DNA of 64,000 bases, from positions 46,026 through 110,025 of the forward strand of contig JBBAPK010000004.1 of the NCBI GenBank assembly GCA_040400875.1, written 5' to 3'. The notes beneath the pieces are model-generated. The model worked only from the letters and a program-made list of their open reading frames with translations, had not been told where the DNA came from and made no database searches. This stretch comes from PBB1 sp040400875 (GTDB lineage: Bacteria > Pseudomonadota > Gammaproteobacteria > Burkholderiales > Burkholderiaceae_C). Below are positions 15,535 through 23,210 of this stretch, one piece after another; position 1 is the first letter of the stretch, and each line of letters begins with the position of its first letter. Made by a program: the position numbers and the translations under genes.

Positions 15535-17217
15535 TCAACGCTTTGGCTTGGCTGCAGTCGATTCGCGGCGGTAGATCACCGTCCAGTCCGTGCGGTCGGT
15601 CGGCAATGACACGCGTGCGACTCGGACCCACCCTTCGGGCGCGACTCGTTTTTCGCGGCGCGGTTCGATCTGAATCATGTACTTGCAGATGCTGGCCGAT
15701 GCGCCCATCGCGCCATCTATTTGAAACGGGCCGAAGTACTCCAAAGAGGCTTGCAAGCTTCGGGGTATCTTTGGTGTTGCTATGCATTCACTCAGCGGCA
15801 CATGCTTTGCAATCCGATTGACCAAGGGGCGGAAGCTTCTTGCATAGTCGACCAAGGGCAGCATCAGTGTCATCAGCAACAGCCAGCACAAAGCCACGCC
15901 GCTTGCCGGAAGGACGAGGCTTTTCCAAAGTGCATGCTGGTTGCGCCCGGTACGCCAGCGCACCAGCCACAGCCAGGCGAGGCTGCCCGCAACCGCCAAA
16001 GCCAGCGAGCTTGCCGAGAAAACTGACGCAAAGCCGGGCGCAAGCTTGATCACATTTCGCGCGGTGGGCTCTGGAATGCCCGTTTGCAGCGCGGCGTAAA
16101 TCACCCAGATCACGACGGCGCACACGCTGAAGAAAAATACCGAAAACCAGTCGATCGCTGCAGCAGTGCTGCGCTTGAATGTCGGTAACGCAAAGGCGGC
16201 CAGTAGCGCCCAGGCCGGAAGAGACAGCATCAGCACCCGATCGACCCCACCGCACATCAGACTCGCCACGGACGTGACCGCAGCGCAACCCAGAGGCACT
16301 GCAATGTGGCGGTGCAGTATTTGGCGGCGCCACTGCCACAGGGTCCAAATCACCATAGGCCATGCCGGCCATAGAAACCAAGCCCATTGCCGAGCAACAG
16401 CCAGAATCTGTTCGGGCTTGCGCATGCCGCTCAATTGCCAAGTCCACAGTTCCAAGGCCGAACTGACGGTCATTGCCAACGCCATGGCCATCAATACCCA
16501 GGGGAAGAACTTGCGCACCTTGCTGTATGTGGATTTCGCGCAGATCACGGCACCCGTGAGACCGAGCGCAACGGCGATGCTTGGTGCGCCACTGGCGGCC
16601 AGCGCGGGCAAGGCGATCATCACCGCCACTTTGGCGCGCCATCCCTGCTGAATCGGGCTGGCCGCCAGTGCGTAGGTGAACAAGGAAATACAAGCGAGTT
16701 GAGCCAGTTCTGGAGTTGTCTCATGCCCCAGTTGGAGCAGCCCCAGGCTGGCAATCAATGCCAGCAAGGCACCGTCCGCGATGGCTCGAGCGTAGTCAGC
16801 AGGAACGGCCTCGCCACCGAAGGCAAACGGCACGGGCTGGGCCGCTTCACTGCGAGCAAGGTGATATGAGGCCAGCCAGGTCAGCGCCAGAACGGCTGCC
16901 AAAAGCGCAGCGAACGGAAGCCTCGCTGCCAAGGCGGGATCAAGCCAGGGGTCCAGCAGCCGAATGAAACCGGCCCCAAGCCAGTGGGGCAACGGCGCTG
17001 TGGTGGCCGTCGCACCCCCGATCGTGGGACTCCACCAAGAGGCCCGGCCCTCGACCATGCCAAACATGAGACCGAATGCCGTGACGTCGGCATTGCGCCA
17101 GGGGTCGCGGCCAAAAACTCCAGGCAGCACGTAGGCCGTGCAAAGCAGAACCAAGGCCCACCGAGGCAGTCGCTGCACGGCGCGCTGGGAAACAAGAGCA
17201 GGATTGGGCAGATTCAA
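15535..17217 (-). CDS. ArnT-like integral-membrane glycosyltransferase
   Basis: A 560-aa protein with about 11-12 hydrophobic helices. The N-terminal region GRDPWRNADVTAFGLMFGM, with the acidic residue after a periplasmic-facing first helix, resembles GT-C polyprenyl-phosphate sugar transferases (ArnT/PMT type). A soluble ~110-residue C-terminal region follows the last helix. The sugar and acceptor cannot be told from sequence. Its role is presumably envelope glycan or lipid A modification (inference). It is convergent with phoR (37-bp gap). Confidence 0.75.
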   Translation of the reverse strand: MNLPNPALVSQRAVQRLPRWALVLLCTAYVLPGVFGRDPWRNADVTAFGLMFGMVEGRASWWSPTIGGATATTAPLPHWLGAGFIRLLDPWLDPALAARLPFAALLAAVLALTWLASYHLARSEAAQPVPFAFGGEAVPADYARAIADGALLALIASLGLLQLGHETTPELAQLACISLFTYALAASPIQQGWRAKVAVMIALPALAASGAPSIAVALGLTGAVICAKSTYSKVRKFFPWVLMAMALAMTVSSALELWTWQLSGMRKPEQILAVARQWAWFLWPAWPMVIWTLWQWRRQILHRHIAVPLGCAAVTSVASLMCGGVDRVLMLSLPAWALLAAFALPTFKRSTAAAIDWFSVFFFSVCAVVIWVIYAALQTGIPEPTARNVIKLAPGFASVFSASSLALAVAGSLAWLWLVRWRTGRNQHALWKSLVLPASGVALCWLLLMTLMLPLVDYARSFRPLVNRIAKHVPLSECIATPKIPRSLQASLEYFGPFQIDGAMGASASICKYMIQIEPRREKRVAPEGWVRVARVSLPTDRTDWTVIYRRESTAAKPKR

Positions 17218-17305
17218 CGGAGGAGCGTCAGTATGTTGCGGGAATCATGCGGCAAGTTGCAGGGCTTGGCACGGCCTGAATGGCCACGTGCTCACCGATG
17301 CCACC

Positions 17306-17332
17306 AAAAAACAAGGCAGCCGAAGCTGCCTT
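17306..17332 (-). terminator. intrinsic terminator after rpmE2
   Basis: Minus-strand stem AAGGCAGC/GCTGCCTT (17332-17325 with 17320-17313) with a TTCG tetraloop, followed by TGTTTTTT. It lies 30 bases beyond the rpmE2 stop. Confidence 0.85.
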
Positions 17333-17361
17333 TGAAGGTCGAACGACAAGCGATGCGGGCT

Positions 17362-17622
17362 TTATTTCTTGAGGCCGACACGCGCAAACTTGTTGCGGAA
17401 CTTCTCGACGCGACCGCCAAGCGAATCAATGCTTTTCTGGGTGCCCGTGTAAAACGGATGCGACTCACTGGTCGTCTCGAGCTTGAACAAAGGCATCTCG
17501 CGGCCGTCGTCAAGCTTGATCGACTCTTTCGTTTGTGCGCATGAGCGGGTCACAAACTTGAAGCCGTTAGACAAATCGACGAAGCAAACTTCGCGATAGT
17601 TGGGGTGAATGCCTTCTTTCAT
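17362..17622 (-). CDS. rpmE2: 50S ribosomal protein L31 type B
   Basis: Ribosomal protein L31 of the zinc-independent type B. It is 86 aa from MKEGIHPNYREVCFVDL, with the family signature SHPFYTGTQK and a basic end KFRNKFARVG. The paired CxxC zinc sites of type A are absent; single cysteines occur at residues 12 and 27. The upstream in-frame extension is rejected because it lacks L31 homology. It follows rho on the same strand. Confidence 0.95.
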   Translation of the reverse strand: MKEGIHPNYREVCFVDLSNGFKFVTRSCAQTKESIKLDDGREMPLFKLETTSESHPFYTGTQKSIDSLGGRVEKFRNKFARVGLKK

Positions 17623-17696
17623 GGGAACCTCTGCGCAGTGTTGCGGGAGCCACATCGAACCGTTCGAAGCACTTTCCGCTTTGGGCCAAGCCAACG

Positions 17697-17702
17697 ATTC
17701 TA
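17697..17702 (-). promoter_or_regulatory. candidate -10 for rpmE2
   Basis: TAGAAT on the minus strand in the 104-bp rho-rpmE2 gap, ~75 bases upstream of the rpmE2 start. No convincing -35 is seen. Confidence 0.35.
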
Positions 17703-17726
17703 GCCGGCTCTGGCTGGATCAGGGAA

Positions 17727-18989
17727 TCAACCGCCTCTTCGCATCATGTCGAAGAAGTCGTGGTTGGTCTTCGTGGACTTCATCTTGTCGAGGATGAACT
17801 CCATCGCCTCGATTTCGTCCATGGGGTAGAGCAATTTGCGCAGGATCCAGGTCTTCTGGAGTATTTCCGGTTTCAGCAAGAGTTCTTCGCGTCGCGTTCC
17901 CGACTTGTTCAACAAGATGGACGGGTAGACACGCTTTTCCGCCATGCGGCGATCAAGGTGGATTTCGCAGTTGCCGGTTCCCTTGAACTCTTCATAGATC
18001 ACTTCATCCATGCGGCTGCCGGTGTCTACCAGAGCTGTGCCGATGATCGTGAGCGAGCCACCTTCTTCGATGTTGCGCGCGGCACCGAAAAAGCGCTTCG
18101 GGCGTTGCAATGCATTGGCATCCACACCGCCGGTCAGAACCTTGCCGCTGGATGGCAGCACATTGTTGTAAGCCCTGGCCAGCCGAGTGATCGAGTCGAG
18201 AAGGATGACCACATCTTTTTTCAGTTCGACCAGACGCTTGGCGCGTTCGATGACCATCTCGGCGACTTGCACGTGTCTGGCCGCAGGCTCGTCGAAAGTG
18301 GAGCTGATGACTTCGCCGCGCACCGTGCGCTGCATTTCGGTGACTTCTTCCGGGCGCTCGTCCACCAGCAGCACAATGAGATGTGCCTCCGGATAGTTGG
18401 CCACGATCGCATGAGCCAACTGCTGCATCATGACCGTCTTGCCGCTCTTTGGCGCCGACACCAGCAGCGCACGCTGCCCCTTGCCGATCGGTGCAATGAG
18501 ATCGACGATGCGCGCGGTGATGTTCTCGTCCGACTTGATGTCACGTTCCAGCTTGAACTGCTCTTTGGGAAAGAGCGGCGTCAGGTTCTCGAACATGATC
18601 TTGTTTTTGCTCTCCTCGGGGGTCAGGCCATTGACCTTGTCGACCTTGACCAAAGCGAAGTAGCGCTCGCCGTCCTTCGGAACCCGCACCTCGCCCTCAA
18701 CGTCGTCTCCGGTGTGCAGGTTGAAGCGGCGAATCTGGCTTGGGCTGAGGTAGATGTCGTCGGTTGACGCCATGTAGCTCGCATCTGGTGCGCGCAAGAA
18801 GCCAAACCCGTCTGGCAGCACCTCCAGCACGCCGTCGCCGAAAACCTGTTCGCCACCCTTGGCGCGCTTTTTCATGATCGCAAACATCAACTCTTGCTTG
18901 CGCATGCGCGTCACGTTCTCGATCTCCAGCGCTTCGCCCATCGTGATGAGTTCGGAAACGTGAAGTGCTTTCAGTTCGGACAGGTGCAT
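17727..18989 (-). CDS. rho: transcription termination factor Rho
   Basis: Hexameric RNA helicase ending untranslated transcripts. It is 420 aa, the standard length. The N-terminal helical domain starts MHLSELKALHVSEL. The RNA-binding cold-shock-like domain has DGFGFLRAP (~60-69). Walker A is APKSGKTVM (~178-186), Walker B VVILLDSITRLARAYN, the Q-loop is near SSGKVLTGGVDANALQRPKRF, and the R-loop near GTGNCEIHLDRRMAEKR. Start at ATG 18989. A ~200-base leader separates it from trxA. Confidence 0.98.
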   Translation of the reverse strand: MHLSELKALHVSELITMGEALEIENVTRMRKQELMFAIMKKRAKGGEQVFGDGVLEVLPDGFGFLRAPDASYMASTDDIYLSPSQIRRFNLHTGDDVEGEVRVPKDGERYFALVKVDKVNGLTPEESKNKIMFENLTPLFPKEQFKLERDIKSDENITARIVDLIAPIGKGQRALLVSAPKSGKTVMMQQLAHAIVANYPEAHLIVLLVDERPEEVTEMQRTVRGEVISSTFDEPAARHVQVAEMVIERAKRLVELKKDVVILLDSITRLARAYNNVLPSSGKVLTGGVDANALQRPKRFFGAARNIEEGGSLTIIGTALVDTGSRMDEVIYEEFKGTGNCEIHLDRRMAEKRVYPSILLNKSGTRREELLLKPEILQKTWILRKLLYPMDEIEAMEFILDKMKSTKTNHDFFDMMRRGG

Positions 18990-19163
18990 GAGGTGAAACC
19001 AGGAAAGGGGATCAGGAACTGGGCACCCGCAAAGTCAGCCTCAATGGACGAAGAGTTGCGGATACAGGGCCGGCCGTTCGCTAAGAACCGGCCGCTGGGC
19101 TGACAACACTGTGGAAACTTTGGCTACCGAAACCCACGCGGTGGGTGGCTGCCTGTTGGAGAA

Positions 19164-19184
19164 GGCAGGGTCATGAACCCCGCC
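19164..19184 (-). other. hairpin in the trxA-rho leader
   Basis: An 8-bp stem (GGCAGGGT with ACCCCGCC, one G-T pair) around a 5-nt loop, just downstream of trxA. There is no T-tract, so it is either a weak trxA terminator or structure in the rho leader, which is known to be attenuation-controlled in E. coli. Confidence 0.4.
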
Positions 19185-19192
19185 TGACTCAA

Positions 19193-19223
19193 ATTATAGG
19201 TTGGCGTCGATGAAGGCCGTCAA
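19193..19223 (-). promoter_or_regulatory. candidate rho promoter inside the end of trxA
   Basis: Minus-strand TTGACG (19223-19218), a 19-base spacer, and TATAAT (19198-19193). The TATAAT overlaps the trxA stop codon. It would give rho a ~195-base leader. Confidence 0.45.
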
Positions 19224-19523
19224 TTGGGCCTTCGTCAGGGCGCCTACCTTGGTGCCGCAAAGCTTGCCATCCTTGAACAACATCAAGGTGGGGATGCCCC
19301 GAATGCCGAATTTGGCGGGCACGTCCCGGTTCTCGTCGACGTTCATCTTTGCAACTTGCAGGCGCCCGTCATAGTCCTTGGACACCTCGTCGAGGATGGG
19401 CGCAATCGCCTTGCACGGGCCGCACCATTCGGCCCAGTAATCCACCAGAACCGGCCTCGTTGACTGGGTGACGTCGCCGTCAAACGATGCGTCAGAAATG
19501 TGCTTGATCAGTTCGCTGCTCAT
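19194..19523 (-). CDS. trxA: thioredoxin
   Basis: General cytosolic disulfide reductase. It is 109 aa with active site WAEWCGPCKAIAP (Cys-Gly-Pro-Cys at ~34-37), the cis-proline loop GIRGIPTLMLF and a conserved buried aspartate in VLVDYWAEW. An extra cysteine occurs in GKLCGTKVG, where most thioredoxins have no cysteine. trxA-rho adjacency is conserved in proteobacteria. ATG at 19523 has a GAGGATG-type sequence upstream. Confidence 0.98.
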   Translation of the reverse strand: MSSELIKHISDASFDGDVTQSTRPVLVDYWAEWCGPCKAIAPILDEVSKDYDGRLQVAKMNVDENRDVPAKFGIRGIPTLMLFKDGKLCGTKVGALTKAQLTAFIDANL

Positions 19524-19811
19524 GGTGCATCCTCGTTACGCGCCGTACCGCAAGATCAACGTCGGGCTGAAAAGATTCTGACACATCAAACTGCTCCGGG
19601 GTCGGTGCCTTTCGGTCGTCGGGACAGAGCTTGGCAGCCAAGGCGATGAACGTTTTCCTGAGGTTGCGCCTGCGATTGGCGTGACTTGGATGCGCAAGGA
19701 CCGAGCCACAGCACGGGCTTTTCTTTGTTTGAGCCGCAAAGCGCCCTGATTTCGAGGCTTTGGCTGCGTGGAAATTCGGTTGCAATGCTCCAGCATCGCC
19801 AGAACTTCACC

Positions 19812-21734
19812 ATGACGGCATCCGCATCTACCGCTGCCAGTCGACCGGCCCAGCCCAGTCCCCATTTCGGACGGTTCGAGCTGTTGCGCCTGCTTGGTAA
19901 GAGCCAAGGCAGCATGGTGTGGCTGGTCAACGACCCGCAGACCCAGCAGCAACTGGTGCTCACCTTGCCAAGGGTGCAGCCCGGCGACCCCTGCGTTCTC
20001 GAGGACTGGATGGCCCGTGCAAGACACGCCGCCCGTTTGGCTCATCCGCATCTCGCGCACACCGTCGAGGTGTCGGTTCAGGAGCAGTGGCCCTATGCGG
20101 CGGCTGCGCGCTCAAACGGCGTCTTGCTGAGCGAGCGTTTGCGCGAACACCCCAACCCTGCCCCACTCGAGGCTGTGGGCTGGGTGTGCCAGATGCTGGA
20201 GGGGCTGGCGTTTGCGCATGACTCGGGCTCTGCTCACCATGACTTGCAACTTCACAGCCTGCAAATAAGCGATGGCGGCAGGCTCCAGGTCATGTCGCTT
20301 GGCACCTGCAGCGCGGATGACGCGCCACCGGCCTTGACGAACAAGGTCTTCGCGCGCGGTACGGAACGTGATTCGCTGCTTGGAGTCGACGCGCTGCGCG
20401 CTCATCGCGAGGCTGCCGGGCGCGACGTGGTGGCTTGCGGCGTTGTGCTGCATCGATTGTTGACAGGCGCTGCCGCGCTGGACGAGCCCGACGTCATGAA
20501 GGTGGTGAGGCGACTGCCACCATGGGGCAATGACCTGATCAGGCTGCCCTGGAACACGGCCCACCCCATTACCGAGGCGCTGCGTGCGATTGCCAATCGC
20601 AGCACCTCAAGTCAGCCTTCGCAGCACTACATAAACGCGCGCAGTTTCCTGCGGGCCTTGCAGGGCTGGATGGAGTCCGAGGCGCTGGGCAGTGACGGGC
20701 CTCTCGAATTGATGCTCGGGCGTTTGCGCAGTGTGGGTGTCCTGCCCGCCGGGGCCGGAATAAGTGCTCGCATCGAACGTCTTGCCGCGATGGACGGTCA
20801 GCACACCGAGGAGATCTCTCACCAGATCCTGCAGGACATGGCGCTGAGCTTCGAGTTATTGCGTGAGGTGAATTCATCGCAGGTTCAAGGCGCTCAGGCA
20901 CGCACACCCTCGCCAGTACTCACCATTCGTCGTTCCATCGCCTTGCTGGGACTCAATGGCGTGCGTCGCGCGGCCAACTCTTTGCGGCCGTGGCCGGGAC
21001 CGTTGTCCGTGGCCCACGCCAAAGCCCTGCGCGTGCTGATGGACCGCGTGCGTCAGGCTGGCTACACCGCCCAGTCGCTGCGCCCGGCGGGCTACGACGG
21101 CGAAGTGGTCTATCTCGTGACGCTGCTTCAGAACCTCGGCCGCCTGCTGGCCCAGTACCACTTTCCTGACGAGTACGAGCAGATACAAAGGCTGATGCAA
21201 AGCCCGAGCGCGGACCTGGCAGCTGACCCAGACGCTCCACCGCGCGCAGGCTGGAGTGAGACCGAGGCCTCTTTTGCCGTGCTTGGAATCGACATCGAGG
21301 CGCTGGGCGCGGCTGTGGCGCGGCACTGGGGTCTGGGTGAAGAAGTGCTGCACATGGTTCGCTGCCTTCCCAAGGACAGACCTGTGCGCGCAGCCGAAAC
21401 TGACGGCGACGTCTTGCGCATGACGGCCAGTGCTGCCAACGAGGCGGTCGATGCCTTGATGCTGTCGACAGCCGAAGAAGCCCAAGCAGGTCGTCCCGTG
21501 CCTGCGGCCGCGACGGCTGTGACCAACAAGATCGCATCGACACGCGCCTCAGCCCTGCGCAACTTGCCGGCTCAGCGTTACGCGAAAACGCTCGGGCTGA
21601 CACCGAGACGGGTCCAGGAGGCGTTGGCCGCCGCGCGTGAGGCGCTGCGCACGGGCGCTCCTCTTCAGACCTCTGATCCGAGCGGACTTTCCGACGCGAT
21701 CGCAAAGCCTAGACCAGCAGCGGTTTCCGGCTGA
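19812..21734 (+). CDS. pseudokinase-HDOD fusion, putative signalling protein
   Basis: A 640-aa protein in two parts. Residues ~20-300 follow a Ser/Thr kinase fold: a glycine loop (LGKSQGSMVWLV, ~28-39) and the HPHLAHTVEV strand. Catalytic positions are lost: the ATP-binding lysine falls at T51 (LVLTLPR), HRDLKPxN reads HHDLQLHS (H142-S149; Asp144 kept, Lys and Asn lost) and DFG reads SLG (162-164). Residues ~325-600 are an HDOD domain (LRSVGVLPAGAG..., IRRSIALLGLNGVRRAANSL, HFPDEYEQIQ). It is therefore probably a phosphotransfer-dead scaffold or sensor. ATG at 19812 is preferred; 19785 is possible. The ~290-base gap to trxA holds no recognised gene. Confidence 0.85.
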   Translation: MTASASTAASRPAQPSPHFGRFELLRLLGKSQGSMVWLVNDPQTQQQLVLTLPRVQPGDPCVLEDWMARARHAARLAHPHLAHTVEVSVQEQWPYAAAARSNGVLLSERLREHPNPAPLEAVGWVCQMLEGLAFAHDSGSAHHDLQLHSLQISDGGRLQVMSLGTCSADDAPPALTNKVFARGTERDSLLGVDALRAHREAAGRDVVACGVVLHRLLTGAAALDEPDVMKVVRRLPPWGNDLIRLPWNTAHPITEALRAIANRSTSSQPSQHYINARSFLRALQGWMESEALGSDGPLELMLGRLRSVGVLPAGAGISARIERLAAMDGQHTEEISHQILQDMALSFELLREVNSSQVQGAQARTPSPVLTIRRSIALLGLNGVRRAANSLRPWPGPLSVAHAKALRVLMDRVRQAGYTAQSLRPAGYDGEVVYLVTLLQNLGRLLAQYHFPDEYEQIQRLMQSPSADLAADPDAPPRAGWSETEASFAVLGIDIEALGAAVARHWGLGEEVLHMVRCLPKDRPVRAAETDGDVLRMTASAANEAVDALMLSTAEEAQAGRPVPAAATAVTNKIASTRASALRNLPAQRYAKTLGLTPRRVQEALAAAREALRTGAPLQTSDPSGLSDAIAKPRPAAVSG

Positions 21735-21823
21735 GATGAGTCCTGCCGCGGCGCTGCTGCGCACCTGACGCGATCAGGCCATCATGGCCTTCAAGCAATC
21801 AACCTGAAGCGGTGGAGGGTGAC

Positions 21824-21911
21824 GAGCCTGACCCCGGCACTGGTCGCAACGGTTGGGGCTGCTTCGTTCCCGACCTGACCCGGTTGGCCGCGCTTCCATG
21901 CGGGGAGGCCC
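21824..21911 (-). ncRNA. ffs: 4.5S RNA, bacterial signal recognition particle RNA
   Basis: The minus strand carries the SRP domain IV core GGTCAGGTCGGGAACGAAGC, then AGCC: a GGAA tetraloop on a G-C pair (C-G in E. coli, a compensatory change) and the symmetric and asymmetric loops bound by Ffh. Ends pair as expected: GGCCT-CCCCG-CA at the 5' side with TG-CGGGG-TC-AGGCTC at the 3' side. Ends are estimated to within a few bases. It lies near dnaX, as in many proteobacteria, 47 bases downstream of the PurM-like gene. Confidence 0.9.
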
Positions 21912-21921
21912 GTCAAGGTTG

Positions 21922-21927
21922 ATTGTA
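21922..21927 (-). promoter_or_regulatory. -10 element of the 4.5S RNA gene
   Basis: Minus-strand TACAAT ending 10 bases before the estimated 5' end of 4.5S RNA. No good -35 is visible at 16-18 bases. Confidence 0.5.
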
Positions 21928-21958
21928 GTGACCGGTCATCCCGTGGCCGGCTTCCAGA

Positions 21959-23098
21959 TCAACGCAGCTGCAGCGCGTCGTCACCGAATTCGAGCCCGAG
22001 CGGGTCGATCAGCAAGCGCTTTGCGCCGACTTCCACCTGGCCCGCCACCCATGCCTTGATGCCCTGCGCCTGGGCCACGGCGACCGCCCGTTGAGCCTGG
22101 TCAGCCGACACGAAAAGCGCAAAACCAGCGCCCATGTTCAAGGTGCTGTAAGCCTCGAGGTCGTCTTGTCTGGCTTGCTGCTGAATGAAGCGCAGCACGG
22201 GTGGCACATCGGGCAGCGTGTGAATGCGGTAGCTGTGTATGGCCGGATGCCGTAAAAGTTTGCGCCAGCCGTGGCCGGTGATGTTGGCGCAGTAGCGGGG
22301 CGTGATACCGGCCTGGTAGAGGGCTTCGGTGACGGGTGAGTACAACTCGGTGGGCGCCAAAAGCGCCTCGCCGTAGGTGGTCTGCGATACACCGGGCTCG
22401 ATCGGCGTGAGGTAGCCCTCGGGCAGGCGCTCGACCAGCTTGCGCGCCAGGCTCAGGCCGTTGGCGTGAATGCCGCTCGATGCCAGCAGCACGATGGCAT
22501 CACCGGGTGCCAGACGGTCGCCGACCGACAGGCGTTCCTTGGGATTGATCAGGCCGGTGCACGATGCCGCCAGATCGATGCGGCCATCGACCACGATGCC
22601 TGCCAGGGCAGGTGTCTCGCCACCGCCCCAGGCCACGCCGCAGCGGTCGCACGCACTCTTCCAGCCGGCCACCAGCGCCTGTGCGCGCTGGCCATCCGCA
22701 AACCAGTCCGAGCCGCCGGCCGCCCAGTACGCCTGCACCACCAAGGGTGTGGCGCCCACGGTGATCAGATCATTGATGGCCATGGCGATGGTGTCCTGGG
22801 CGATCGCGTCGTAATAACTTTTGCCGGTCAGCAGGTGCATCTCGTCTGCCACCAGCGCCTTCGAGCCCAGGCATTCGACGATGCTGGCCAGATAGAACGG
22901 TCCCACATCGATGACATAGGCCGATTCGCCACGCGATGCCGTGACTTCGCTGAAACCATGCGCAGCGAGATGAGCGCCTGTGGCCGCCGCCGCACGCTGT
23001 GCCGTGACCTTCAGCGGGTCGATCAGGTCGTAGTTGACGCCGGATTGCGCGTAGCTGAGCGTGCCGTGATCGGCCGCTGATGGCGAAGTGGTGGTCAT
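21959..23098 (-). CDS. PurM-like (AIR-synthase-related) protein
   Basis: A 379-aa protein of the PurM/AIR-synthase superfamily, which uses ATP to cyclise FGAM in purine synthesis. Superfamily signs are GVNYDLIDPLK near the start, AQDTIAMAINDLITVGATP (~105-123), GVAWGGGETPALAG (~155-168) and LLASSGIHANGLSLARKL (~200-217). The canonical PurM loop with DGVGTK is replaced by ECLGSKALVADEM, so this is a divergent paralogue. It may be the cell's PurM or an AIR-synthase-related enzyme with another substrate; betaproteobacterial purM usually sits beside hda, not here. ATG at 23098. Confidence 0.75.
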   Translation of the reverse strand: MTTTSPSAADHGTLSYAQSGVNYDLIDPLKVTAQRAAAATGAHLAAHGFSEVTASRGESAYVIDVGPFYLASIVECLGSKALVADEMHLLTGKSYYDAIAQDTIAMAINDLITVGATPLVVQAYWAAGGSDWFADGQRAQALVAGWKSACDRCGVAWGGGETPALAGIVVDGRIDLAASCTGLINPKERLSVGDRLAPGDAIVLLASSGIHANGLSLARKLVERLPEGYLTPIEPGVSQTTYGEALLAPTELYSPVTEALYQAGITPRYCANITGHGWRKLLRHPAIHSYRIHTLPDVPPVLRFIQQQARQDDLEAYSTLNMGAGFALFVSADQAQRAVAVAQAQGIKAWVAGQVEVGAKRLLIDPLGLEFGDDALQLR

Positions 23099-23210
23099 GG
23101 GCGAAGGCTGCGATGAGCCGAGGCAAGAGGGAATGGGGCAGGAGAAGTTGGATTATCCGGCAGCCCCTGTGCAGCAGCGCTCGCCCATGGGCGACATCTA
23201 GAATCAATCG

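Noticed and set aside
15527..15541. GCGTTG-ACT-CAACGC hairpin between phoR and the glycosyltransferase gene
   Set aside because: Only 6 bp with no T-run on either strand; too weak to call a terminator, though the converging genes need one.
17760..18767. 335-aa open frame antisense to rho
   Set aside because: Shadow of the highly conserved rho coding sequence.
21776..21790. AGGCCATCATGGCCT palindrome after the HDOD gene
   Set aside because: Short stem with 3-nt loop and no T-run; could be chance in GC-rich DNA.
21853..22059. 68-aa plus-strand frame over the 4.5S RNA
   Set aside because: It overlaps the RNA gene on the other strand and has no protein-like features.
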